DNA of 64,000 nucleotides from Ophioderma brevispina (Eukaryota; Echinodermata; Ophiuroidea; Amphilepidida; Ophiodermatidae). The position numbers and the translations under genes are program-made. Shown here one piece after another: positions 53,676 to 64,000 of the stretch. The stretch lies in assembly GCA_023653785.1 (NCBI GenBank), contig JAMKCH010007254.1:1-64000 (forward strand). The letters run 5' to 3'. Numbering within the stretch: the first letter of the stretch is position 1; every line of letters starts with the position of its first letter. Below the pieces are notes generated by a model. It saw nothing but the letters and a program-made list of their open reading frames with translations, was not told where the DNA came from and made no database searches.

Positions 53676-55329
53676 GTTCACCTGGATAGAAAACTGTTTT
53701 TCTATTCAGAAACGAGTCCTGGTGGGTCAAGGGGTCCCGGACACTGATGAAGAGCTCATCATTTCCGTGATTTTCTTTAGCTTTTTTTAGGATCTTTGGT
53801 CTTATGGTGTACTTTAAACATAAACAAGTCTGTTTACATTTCCTATCAACTGTCCATTCAAATGGACAAGGAATTGATAAACCAACACTGGAATTTACTG
53901 GCGGAATTGCTATGCAATACGAAAAAAAACATTTACATTTAACCAATACGGCATTTTTTTTTTCAAAAAACCCATTAACCTTCTAACTGATTCCTATTTT
54001 ACCAGATGTTCAACCGTATTGTTTCTTCGTTTTCTACTGGTCGATGTATATGACAAGAATAGTTTGGTGCTGGGTCATATCAGAAGCGTTGAAATATTCG
54101 AAGATCCAATTTGTTATCGTTAAAGGGGCATAATGGCATGAATATTCAGGCAAATGAAATGGACCGTTATTGAAAACACTTCCGCCAAATTTAAAAAAAA
54201 ATGGGTAATTCCGTAAAAAAGCAAGAGTTCGTGGCAGTTCCGGGAAGAAACAAGGTGTGACATCCTTGCCAGAATTTTACAGTGTATATAGCATGTTTTG
54301 TGGGACGGTACACAATTAAAACATTTGACTGTGTAAGAAAACTGAGTGTCCCCCATGTGAGCGTGTCCCAGCTACCATGTCAGCATGTACGGAATAAACA
54401 GTGACTTGCAGACAAGGCCATTTGGTACAGTGATGAAACCAATGATGCGTACAGCACTCAGCATGCTCAGTGGAGAACACAATGCCAGAATGGGTGGAAG
54501 GACACTCAGTCACACGAACACTGGATATATGGTAGACCGGGATTCAGACATGTACTTCAGGCTGGTAGTAAGATATCGATCTCGGGCAAGTAAAGAGACT
54601 TAAAAAGATGGATTAGACGGAATTAGCACATAAACACAGCAATGTCCTGTAAGCTGCTGACTTGCATACTTTTAAAGTGACAAATATGTGGCAGTGATGT
54701 TAGCATCTTGATGAGAAGCAAAGAATACAAGAAAAAATATGAGATAGTTTTCCGGGATGTTTTTCCCTTTTTTACATGTTCTGTTAATGATTCTGTCATG
54801 ATTTCTTACCAAATTTTGGTTGCGTTTGACTATTTTACCTAAATTAAAAGTTTGTGGTTTCCCTATAGATAGAAAAATTTGAAAATGAAAAGTTGTTTTC
54901 CAATATAAAACAGAATTATAAATTATATATTTAAATACATTTCAGATCAATTTATTTTCCCAGAAAACAAAATGTGTTATTCCTGCATTGACTAGTAAAT
55001 TTAGTCGAGAAAGAACTGCTGTTTATTAATTAATGGTATGGCAATATTTCTAGGGCAATGTATGTATCAGCGAATCTGAAGTTACGCCCAGTAATAGATG
55101 TGAGCGTACAGGACCCAACCGGTGTCTATTACACGGATTACAAAATTACCTCAAAAAGGTTGTTTTAGACAAAAATGCTGTTAAATAATCTCAGCCATGT
55201 GGCGGTTGCCGTTTGCATGTATTATAATATAGGTCGTTGAATACCATGGGCTTTTGTTTCATCTTGAAAAGGCGTAAATGAAGAGAAACGGAGTTAAGTT
55301 AATATAAGTTCCACGTGGTCCACCTTTCT
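53676..55329. other. No gene seen
   Basis: Frames up to 102 codons (53638-53946, minus) show no recognised motif. AT-rich without clear repeat structure. Confidence 0.45.
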
Positions 55330-55650
55330 TCATTTTGGAATAAATGATGAAACATATGGTCAAAGTTAATTGAATACACACTGTGGAAGCTCACGATTTA
55401 TTTGTGCACGAGGGCAGGTATTTCATGCTTTACGTCATGAACAAATTACTTAATCGAGAGGTGATTAGCCCTGAAATCTTTTCAACTGCGTGGCAATATA
55501 AATAATGGTCCTGCACTCCCAGATGAAAAGGAATATGAAGTGTTTTTTCTTCTTCGCATAGCAGGCCGACTGTTGAATATCTTTAGGGTGTTTCCATAAG
55601 GTGACACCCTTTTCTGACATACTTTTCTGACACCCTATGAATTCGGTCAT
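55330..55650. repeat. Family Y copy 3 ending in a solo MITE arm
   Basis: 55330-55587 follows the Y tail (GATGAAACATATGGTCAAAG, TTTACGTCATGAACAAATTA, CTTTTCAACTGCGTGG). At 55588-55650 it switches to one arm of the 51392 hairpin MITE (GGGTGTTTCCATAAGGTGAC through GACACCCTATGAATTCGG). The second arm is absent. Confidence 0.75.
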
Positions 55651-55684
55651 TTTCTAGTTTTAATCCTTTACCTGGTTTGATCTG

Positions 55685-56163
55685 GAAAATATTGCTCAAT
55701 AGAAAAACGCCTTATGTAATAATATTATGATTTAGTACTTTCTGTCGTGCACGACAGAAAGTCAAAGCACGGTGTTCTATGGGGACAATTACGATAGACA
55801 GGCAAGTTCAAAACAAGGTTTGCAGTTTTCTTTTGTACTTGTTTGTCCAATAAACCTTCAGAACGTTCTTGGTAGGTGGTCTACAATCGATCCTGTGCAA
55901 TTTGAGAGAAATTCGTATCCTAAGAAAATATTGCTCAATAGAAAAACGCCTTATGTAATAATATTATGATTTAGTACTTTCTGTCGTGCACGACAGAAAG
56001 TCAAAGCACGGTGTTCTATGGGACAATTACGATAGTCAGGCAAGTTCAAAACAAGGTTTGCTGTTTTCTTTTGTACTTGTTTGTCCAATAAACCTTCAGA
56101 ACGTTCTTGGTAGGTGGTCTACAATCGATCCTGTGCAATTTGAGAGAAATTCGTATCCTAAAA
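55685..56163. repeat. Family P tandem duplication, 239-bp period, with 26-bp palindrome
   Basis: Two units (55685-55923 and 55924-56163) are about 97 percent alike. Each holds the perfect palindrome built on TCTGTCGTGCACGACAGA (55737-55762 and 55976-56001), then GCACGGTGTTCTATGGG, AAGTTCAAAACAAGGTTTGC, CCAATAAACCTTCAGAACG and GGTAGGTGGTCTACAATCGA. Non-coding. Unit 2 abuts the start of Z copy B. Confidence 0.93.
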
Positions 56164-56599
56164 AAAAATCTCCTTTTGTCACTTTAACAATGGATATGAA
56201 GTTCTAAGTACTGTGTACTTCAAACATGTCAAATAACCTTTTAAATTTATGAAGTATTGAAAAGTGAAGACTGTAATATAGTACCCTCCATTTTGTGATT
56301 AAAAAAAATGTAATTTTATTTTATTTCTCTATTTTACTTGATAAAAGATTCTCACGGGAAAAGTACTTTGTTTATTAAGAAAGGGAAAATAGAATTCCCT
56401 TAGTACTACATTTGCGACCATTTATGCTTTAGAGATCATGCTAGATGAGCTACGTACTATAAATAGCTTGGTACTTTTAAAGTTATTGTGCAAGTTTGCA
56501 AGATTGCAAAATAGGTAGTTTCCCATGATGTGAGATGATGCAATGCATATGATGTCATTTGTATGAGATCTAATTGGACAGTGTTAGGCTATGTTTATT

Positions 56600-57663
56600 T
56601 CGTATTTCGTATTCGTATTTATTAACCATCAAACAACAAAATAAATTAACACATCAAAATGATTAAAAAAGGTAGATGGAGGAGATACAACTAAAGGCAA
56701 AGCCTGAAAAGTTGTTGCACCACCTTATTAAAATATTACAACAAAAGGACACAGAACAGGACACAAAAACAACACAAAGGGACATGTGCGGTGGCAAGAA
56801 CATATAAATAACATCTAATAGGTCTATATAATTAGTGCTATTCATTTGATCACGTTTAACTCTCCCAATATGCAACACGGCGAGTCACCAACGACCGTCT
56901 CGGGGAGAGGTGACGCACCGCATTGCGAAATGCGAGAATTAATTTATAAGAAAAAATAAGTTTGTATTTGAAGAAATTAATATTTAAAAAGAAGTGGCAT
57001 TTTGAGTATTTAGAAATGATCGGAAGGACTTCTTGAATATTTTCAATTTGGTAACTCTTTTAGTTGTTTCGGGAAGCTTATTCCAAAGTCTAGGTCCCGT
57101 ATGGAAGACTGATTTTATTTTGTGATTTTCATACCGAAAGTTCGTTTTGTTTCTAGTATCATAATTATGAGTACTACCGAGTTCTGAAAATGCATGATCA
57201 AATGATGCTGGTAATAAGCCGTTTCTATATTTATACATGAAAATACCCAACTCCATATTATAGATTTGGAAGATATTTAAGGTATTTATTTTTCAAACAA
57301 AGGTTTTGTATGACACAAGTATGAACTATTAGATATTATTCTGATGGCTCGTTTTTGTAGCTTAAATATTTTCATTAGGTATTTCTTAGCTGCATTACCC
57401 CAAAGTAATATCCCATATGATAGGTAAGGTAGAATAAATGAACAGTATAATTGATACAATGAGGTTCTTGGCAAGAAATGTCTAACTTTGTTCAATACGC
57501 CAATGTTTCTGGAACATAGCTTACAGACATTATCGATGTGTGATTTCCACGTCAAGTTTTCATCTATTATCATTCCTAAAAAATTTGCATTTGCAATTCT
57601 AGTTAATGTGTAGCCACCTAATTTAACGGAACAATTGATGTTGATATTTTTGCCCGGGGCCAC
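56600..57663 (-). pseudogene. Non-LTR retrotransposon, C-terminal RT part, 5' truncated
   Basis: Minus strand: LGGYTLTRIANANFLGMIID (about 57620), ENLTWKSHIDNVCK, CSRNIGVLNKVRHFLPRTSL, ILPYLSYGILLWGN, KIFKLQKRAIRIIS (open 57663-57286), then after a frameshift MELGIFMYKYRNGLLP, YDTRNKTNFR, GPRLWNKLPETTK, KIFKKSFRSFL (57256-56984). This is the RT thumb and C-terminus of a CR1/Jockey-group element. The 3' end is repeated TTCGTAT/ATACGAA (56598-56625). The insertion interrupts GGCTATGTTTAT of family Z, which is intact in copy A (42329). Confidence 0.92.
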
Positions 57664-57699
57664 TTGTATTCAAAGGTGGATATGATGCGTGAACATGGA

Positions 57700-58332
57700 C
57701 TTTCAAAATGCACCCTAAACACGTATTTTCACCGACTAAAAAACAAGCTAAAACATATAGCCCTGGAGCTAGCACACATTTGTAACACATCTCAAGTACG
57801 AAATGTTTGAGTGATTAAATATGTACAGAGCCTGACAGGAACCCCTGAAACGCGATTCTTAAGTGCCGCAAGTGGTGCCTTAAGAGAGGGGGCAAGACAA
57901 AGATTGTACAGGGATCAAATTTTTAAATTGATTAAATCATGTTGAAAAGTATACCATATTATGTGTCAAACCATAAGGATTCAGAAAATGTATAGTTTGT
58001 AATATGTACAGCCTAAAGTTTCAGAGTTAGAGGCTAAAACAGCAAAAATCAATAAAAAGGGTCAATTTCAGTTGTTCAGGGGTGAAATTTTAAAATCGCT
58101 CCGATTTGGATAAAAAATGGTGCAAATTATTGGTGGAGCTCATAGGATTAAAATAAGGAATAGTTTTTAGTGTCTCATATGCTTGCTTAAGAAAGTAGGG
58201 GGGTAACAAGATAAAGCCCCATTGAATGCAATGGACGTTGACCTTCTGTGCCCCCTACATCAGAAACTAAGCATTTAAGACAGTTAAAACTATTCCTTAT
58301 TAAGGAAAGATGATTTAATATCATCTTTCCTT
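57700..58332. repeat. Left arm of a large inverted repeat; palindrome at its inner edge
   Basis: 57700-58310 is mirrored by 62000-62510 (AACACGTATTTTCACC, GCTAGCACACATTTGTAACA, CATGTTGAAAAGTATACCA, AAAATTGGAC-like and AATAAGGAATAG). At 58302-58332 a perfect hairpin AAGGAAAGATGAT / ATCATCTTTCCTT with a 5-base loop sits exactly where Z sequence resumes. Confidence 0.75.
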
Positions 58333-59863
58333 AATTCCAAGATGTGAGCCAATATGGACGTCTTCAAATGTCGTTAAACTCTACAATTTACCATCTGGAT
58401 ATATTTATAGTTATAATATCCGAAAATCACGAAAAAGTACGAATTTAAGTTTGAAATAATATAACCTTGACAATTAGAAACTCATGTCCGGTATATTTTG
58501 GTTTGTTAACATACTTAATATGAAAAATTATGGCACTATGCCTTCCGTTTAAGTTCTTTAAACCTACTTTGTTATCACTTGACCAACACCTTGAAATTTA
58601 AGGCTGATAACAAATAAAGTAATATTAATATAAATATCTGGTGATCAAAAACATGTCTAATATCCCAATCTATAATTTATAATAAATTTCTAATGGTCAC
58701 TCAAGGACATAATCTGGCACTTTATTATACACGTTTGGTAATATTTTTGAATGATATAACCAAACAAATTACATATAATATGTTAATTTTAAGGTCTTAT
58801 CATTGAATGCGTCCGTTTTGGCCGCCATCTTGAATTCGAAGACGCTATCAAGATGAGAACACCAGATAAGGGTTTGTAATGGTCAAAGAAATATACCCTA
58901 CCCTTTCAGTAAAACCGTTATGGTACTTGAGCGTTTTCTATGATTTTTGAAATGTCATATTAATTTGCTTAAATAATATATTATAAATGCTCAGAAAAAT
59001 TGGCACCATCGATTTTTGATAAAGTGGCTAATGTATATTGGAATTGAATAAAAATTAGAAAATAAACACGAAAGGCCCACGGGAACCAGATTCCTTACAT
59101 AAGGCCCATGCATGAACTTCAACTCTCTCTTTTAGTTACATTATCTAGTGTATGAAAATTTGGTGGTACTTACATCTGTTTTGTCTCTGGTCAATCATTA
59201 CCTTTCAGTTCTTGGAATATTTAGAAGTTAGAAGATCAAAATCGGGAACCCCAACAGCGTAATTATTTTGCTCGCATTTATCGATAGTTTGTTTGCAATG
59301 AACTTGCTCGAGTTCATATTGATGACATCCATTTTGAGATAAACGCATTGTTTGCGAGGGAGGAGTTGCGAGCTAGCCTTTGTGGTTAATTAAGTTATAA
59401 TGCTTATATATTTTCAAAATTTTTATGTGTTTTTTTGATTTAAGGCAATATTCACTAGTTTGCAGTGTGTAATGCGATTTAAGTCCCGAAAAAAAATTGT
59501 AATTAGTAGTTAGCCCCAAAAAACGTAAAATGCGAAATGCGTTTTTATTTTTTAAAACCGTTTTTGGAGAAAGGCTTAAGATTTTTATGAAATAAATTTT
59601 CTCTATATATTTTTATCTAAAGAAAATCAAAATGTTCTCATTCATAAAATACAAACATGAAATGTATTTTAATTGACAAGGCTCCAAAAAATCGGCTGCT
59701 GGAAGGACAAACTAATAATAATAAAAAAAAAATATCACGGTGTCATCGATTGAATGAAAACCAGGTATCAGATAATTGGGAACTCCAGGAATTTACACAC
59801 TGCTTAATTTGTTTCATGGCATAAATATTTAAGAAACTTCTGCCAAATGTGTTCTGCGGACAT

Positions 59864-60065
59864 CACTATGAGTTACAATATGCTCAGCCATCAAGGACAC
59901 AGTTCAGTGGGTAGTACTTGTAATACATTGACATGAACTGACTTGTGTTAGCTGGTATCATAGATCATACCCAAAAACCGGGGGTGTATTTTTCTAAATA
60001 CACTGGCGAATGGAAGGACACTGACTGTCGCCCAAGGGAAACCGAGATTTTACAAGTCATTAGTG
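59864..60065. mobile_element. MITE with CACTATGAG ends (copy 2) in Z copy B
   Basis: CACTATGAGTTACAATATGC on the left; the right end reversed is CACTAATGACTTGTAAAATC. The flanks GCGGACAT and ATTAAGGCTCGACTC correspond to the continuous GAGACATAAGCCTCTCGACT of Z copy A (44389-44411), giving an empty site. Confidence 0.85.
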
Positions 60066-60844
60066 ATTAAGGCTCGACTCTCTGTATAATTGTAATTACG
60101 ATCGCGACGTGACGCAATTATTAAAAAACAGCGGGTATATAGAAACCATTGCATATGAGATCAACTGTATATAGAGAAAACACCAAAAAGGTGTCTATTA
60201 TTGTACATCTTTGCCGGAAAGCAGTTATTGTGTGTTAATGTATTTCAAACGGCAACAAAGCGTGCCATCGAAAATATAAGAACCTAGGAATGATAGATTG
60301 AAATTTTGCAGCGATTAAAAAATCATTTAGTCATGTAATTTCACAATATACAATAGGGGCATTACATGCTGTCCCAAAAAAATGTTAACACTCGAGACAA
60401 AAGATTTTTGTTAAAAGGAGTACGAATAGGTCTTTGTTTGGTATTTTTTTTTTTTAAAAAAAAACTCTTTTCTTTTTTTTAAGCCAAATAAATAAGCTTT
60501 TATTAGCCGTTTGTATTTATTCCAATCCGATATGCAGAACAAAAAAAGATTGCTTATCCATATGAGAGTGAAAAATCAGCTTGGTCCGATTTTTGCCTTT
60601 AAACATTTGAAATGCATGACGCAATTTGAATACACTTGCCCTCACAGCACTATTCTTTCTATCTTAAAAGGGAAAACAAAATATATCTTGCTATGTTCTT
60701 TATTGACGGAGACGTCGCGATTCCTGTCACCGGTGTGTTTTCTCAAAGACTCATGTTGGATCTTAACAAAATAGACTTCCTAACTAACTAATCCGATTTT
60801 GTACTCTCCTTATCTTTTGTTCTGCATAATTGGATTGAAATGAA

Positions 60845-61500
60845 ATAATATAATACGTAATAAAATAATAATGGCACTTATAAGCGCCGCGCTACAAACA
60901 AAAGCATTCTAAGCGTTTGTACATAATACACACAAACACACCAAAAAATACAGTTTCTTAATCAATAAATTTAAATGAAAAACAACAAAACTAAATATAA
61001 CCCTATTATTTTGAATATTTACAAATATTAAAAGAAAGAAGAGGTTCAGCATATGACCAATTGCCACCCAAACTAACTCACTATGTATAAAAAATAAAGG
61101 TATGTTTCAGTCTAGGTTTTTAAAGTTGAAAAGGTTGATTTTTAGCATTTCTAACATTCACCGGGAGGCTGTCCACATACGGGGAGATGCAATGGCAAAA
61201 GCCGGGTTCCCATACATAGTCTTACTTCTTAGACCAGCAGATAAGGGACCTTTCGACCGATGAGCTAGAGAAGAGAAATACTTGGATTATATCCGAGATA
61301 AGTTGCATCGAGCGGTAGTGGGAGCCATATCATTCGTATCTTATAGGTAATGAGTAAAATTTCTTTTAACTTTAGCCAGTGCAGGTTGTTCAGAACAGGC
61401 GAAATGTGCTCATATCGGTTTATCAAAGTGACAATCTCGCTGATAAATTCTTACACGTTGTAAAGGTGCAATATGACGGAAAGAAGACCAACAACAAACG
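60845..61500 (-). pseudogene. L2-type non-LTR retrotransposon 3' end in Z copy B
   Basis: Minus-strand reading across frames: HISPVLNNLHWLKLKE (about 61420-61370), ILLITYKIR, then R-LRSK-like GLRSKTMYGNPAFAIASPRM (about 61240-61185) and WTASPVNVRNAKN, the conserved L2/CR1 C-terminal pattern (LHWLPV, tYKal, fa.aaP.lWN.LP). The 3' UTR has GTAGCGCGGCGCTTATAAG and an ATT tail (60845-60875). Z copy A is continuous here (45650), with GAAATAA-like bases on both sides as a possible TSD. Confidence 0.85.
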
Positions 61501-61999
61501 AATAAACTGCCAAATAAAGTTTATTGATTTGGCTTTAAGAGCATACAAACAAAGAGCCATGGCAGTACTTTTAATTTCTTAAACATAAATGCCTTTGTTC
61601 CAAGTTGGTTGGTAGACCGCCGGATATGATGTGATGTTTATGCGTCACATCAGTATTAGCTACGATAGATAAAGATTTTAATTTCAGATTACACACAGCA
61701 CAGGCAACCATCGTCATTGCATTAACAAATACGTCGTGAAGACATTATTCTGGTTTTATCTCCCGTCCGTGCGGGGATTAGAAATGTCGGTATTAGTGAG
61801 AGTTTTAAGACCCATCTGGAGCAAATCGTGCACTTTCTGATAGAGTATAAAACATTTGATACACGTGTTATATGGCACCATACAATCATGTCCAAACAGG
61901 ACTTGAGACCTGCTGTCGGGCTGCTGCGTGGCTGCCATTTCAAATTTTCCAAACAATATCTTGGCTAATAAGTTTCATATCTTGCTCAAAATGATATGA

Positions 62000-62510
62000 C
62001 TTATTTTTAAAAAAAGCATTGAAAACTCAAACTTTCCTTATTTTAATCATATAGGCTCCACCAAAAAATTTGCACCATTTTGTACTTTAAAATTGGACCC
62101 CTGTACAACTGAAATGACTCTTTACTGAATTTTTGCTGTTTTTTGCCTATAACTCTGAAACCTTAAGCTGTAAGAATTACAAACATACCCTTTCTAATCC
62201 TATGGTAGACACATAATGTGGTATGTTTCAACATGATTGGATTCAATTTAAAAATTGACCCTGATACAAACTGTGTTCTTGGCCCCTCTCCTTCTCGGCA
62301 CCATTTGCAGCACTTAAGGGAATTCACGTTCAGGGGTCACTGTCAGGCTGCCAACATATAAATCACTCAAACCTTTTGTACTTGGATGTGTTACAAATGT
62401 CTGCTAGCTCACAGGCTACATATTGATATGGCTACACACATCACTAAATATGTATTAATTTGTCGAGACACAAAATACACGCAGTTTGGTGTCTATACCC
62501 TAAGTCTATT
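62000..62510. repeat. Right arm of the large inverted repeat
   Basis: Reverse complement of 57700-58310 (CTATTTTAATCATATAGGC-like, CCTTTCTAATCCTATGG, GGTATGTTTCAACATGATTG, TGCAGCACTTAAGG, CACTCAAACCTTTTGTACTTG, TGTTACAAATGTCTGCTAGC). The same sequence in left-arm orientation is at 46745-46870 in Z copy A. Confidence 0.75.
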
Positions 62511-63829
62511 ATTCATCAATTAAATGCTCATACCCTGTGTTTATACAGGGTAAGTCAAAAACTTGACCTGATTGTGTCCGCCAGTTTATATTGAAAGCCT
62601 ATTTCATTATCTTCTTATTTGCTGCAAAGATAATTCAAATCGGTTAAGTATGGCCGAGCTAAAAATTTTTGAATCAAGTAGTCAGCTGTTTGGCCCTATC
62701 ACGGATTCCCATTTGAAAGCACGACGGGCAACTAAGCAAATGACTCCGCAAAATGATGATAATGGTATGTTATGTTAGCCAAATAAAGGGGTATCGTAAA
62801 GAGTAAATGTCAGTGATAATGGGTAAGTTATTATTTGAAACACTTTTCAAGAAGTGGCATATTTGGTCTAAAAATACAGACAGTACTTTAAAACTCAAAC
62901 GGTCGGCACAAGGTCTGTTCCTTCATATGGACATGTACTGTTTCATTCAAACTCCTCCAGAAACTGATACATGACTGTATCAAGTTACTTTATTTTTAAA
63001 ATGATTGTTATGACTGATGAGGACGTAGAAACGTGACGAGGGCATCGATGATAAATTGTAATTGACATTTTGTGGAGGTTAAAAAGCGCCACACTTTATT
63101 CTGCACTCAATAAAACCCGATTGTCTTATGGGACCACGGTTTGCTTCGCTGACGATATGCATTAATTGTAATGTGAATCCGTGGAAAGAGCGCGCAAAAA
63201 CGACCAATTGATTCAAACGACTGTAGTTCGTGCTATATAACCGATTTGAATGATCTGTACGCAAAATTAAAGATAATGAACTAAGCTTTAAGATGATATT
63301 CACATAGGTTGATAATTTTTCTTTGAAAATTCAAAATGGCAGGACACAATCAGGGTTCAAAGTTTTTTTACTCACCTGTAGAAATATCCATGCACTTGCA
63401 GTGTTGTATAGGACGAGCCTGTCTTCTTAATAAGAATTGAATCATTAGCTAAATAGTAATTATATTGGAGGAAAATAACTGTAACATTGTTGTCAACAAT
63501 TGGTTTAGTTGGCACTGACAATTGAGTATAGACACATAAATTCAATCCAGTATCCTATTTCGAAAAAAGACATTGCGAGTGATAAATTGCGGCCCATTTT
63601 TGAATAAATTGATGCCACAAGATGTGTTAAGAAATAATAAATATTTGGATTCTTTAACCCCAAAATATAGGAAATATACCACAAAAATCAAGTTGCGATA
63701 TATGAGTTTTGTGCAAAGATATTACAAAAGTATCAGTTTTAGTGCACAAAGGCGCCATATTGGAAACACATGACTGACACGAAAGAGTGTCATAATTAGA
63801 TTCCGTGATCCTGAAAAACAGGTATAGAC
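62511..63829. other. No gene recognised
   Basis: Frames of at most 85 codons without motifs, with no Z homology seen. GGCGCCATATTGGAAACACA (63751-63770) resembles the AAGATGGCNGCC-type motif found in family Z. Confidence 0.4.
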
Positions 63830-64000
63830 ACAGATCAAGCTCCTGGACAGTATTATTACCCGAGATATGAGGCATTGAAAATATAATGGCGACCATTTGA
63901 AAAATGGCCACTACGGCCGCCCACAGGTCAAATCCAACTGGCTCGTTTTAATATAGTCAAGTATCACCATCTTTTCTACCAAAAAAGATAGTGATCATGC

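Larger units (their letters stand above)
56185..63970. repeat. Long dispersed repeat family Z, copy B, heavily interrupted
   Basis: Alignment to copy A is given there. Relative to A it has gained a non-LTR element (56600-57663), inverted arms (57700-58310 and 62000-62510), a CACTATGAG MITE (59864-60065) and an L2-type element (60845-61500), but lacks the 39788-41962 transposon and A's 42340-42760. The right end runs out of the window. Confidence 0.8.

Overview
This window looks like repeat-dense intergenic or intronic DNA from a eukaryote, most likely an aquatic invertebrate. It is AT-rich, has no operon-like coding, and carries tRNA-derived SINEs, CR1/L2- and RTE-type non-LTR retrotransposons, two Penelope-like elements (PLEs) with GIY-YIG domains, and many short DNA transposons with clear target-site duplications (TSDs). 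The mix is compatible with an ambulacrarian (echinoderm or hemichordate) or another marine invertebrate, but I cannot name the species. I recognise no intact host gene. The longest open frames are decayed pieces of retrotransposons.

Layout. 0-9 kb: SINE fragments, small inverted-repeat MITEs, and at 7.84-8.3 kb the decayed end of a retroelement protein with ELTVPFE and EIGSRG motifs. 9.5-12.4 kb: a broken non-LTR retrotransposon carrying a SINE. 12.4-18.6 kb: several copies of one dispersed repeat (family X) interrupted by a piggyBac-like MITE, a TTAA-flanked MITE and a 1,043-bp hAT-type element with an 8-bp TSD, followed by a 575-bp near-identical duplication joined by T20 and another TTAA MITE. 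19.1-20.3 kb: an RTE-type retrotransposon relic. 20.4-24.2 kb: foldbacks, a MITE with a perfect 25-bp TIR and 8-bp TSD, a SINE, a MITE dimer and a minisatellite. 24.2-28.75 kb: a PLE tail, a threefold tandem array of a tRNA-like unit between TA tracts, and a second PLE arranged head-to-head with a partial copy of itself.

29-39 kb: foldback elements with long arms, including a 3.75-kb element whose arms are packed with CTCC-A/T-GGAG palindromes. 39.7-47 kb and 56.2-64 kb hold two copies (A and B) of a long dispersed repeat (family Z). Where an element lies in only one copy, the other copy serves as an approximate empty site. 47.8-51 kb: two more non-LTR relics. 51-56.2 kb: MITEs, family Y, and a 239-bp tandem repeat centred on a perfect 26-bp palindrome.

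How the parts relate: the features are transposable elements and their remains. PLE, RTE and CR1/L2 copies would once have supplied reverse transcriptase, and SINEs would have borrowed it. The MITEs lack coding and would have depended on hAT-, piggyBac- or other transposases encoded elsewhere. Every reverse transcriptase seen here carries stops or frameshifts or is truncated.
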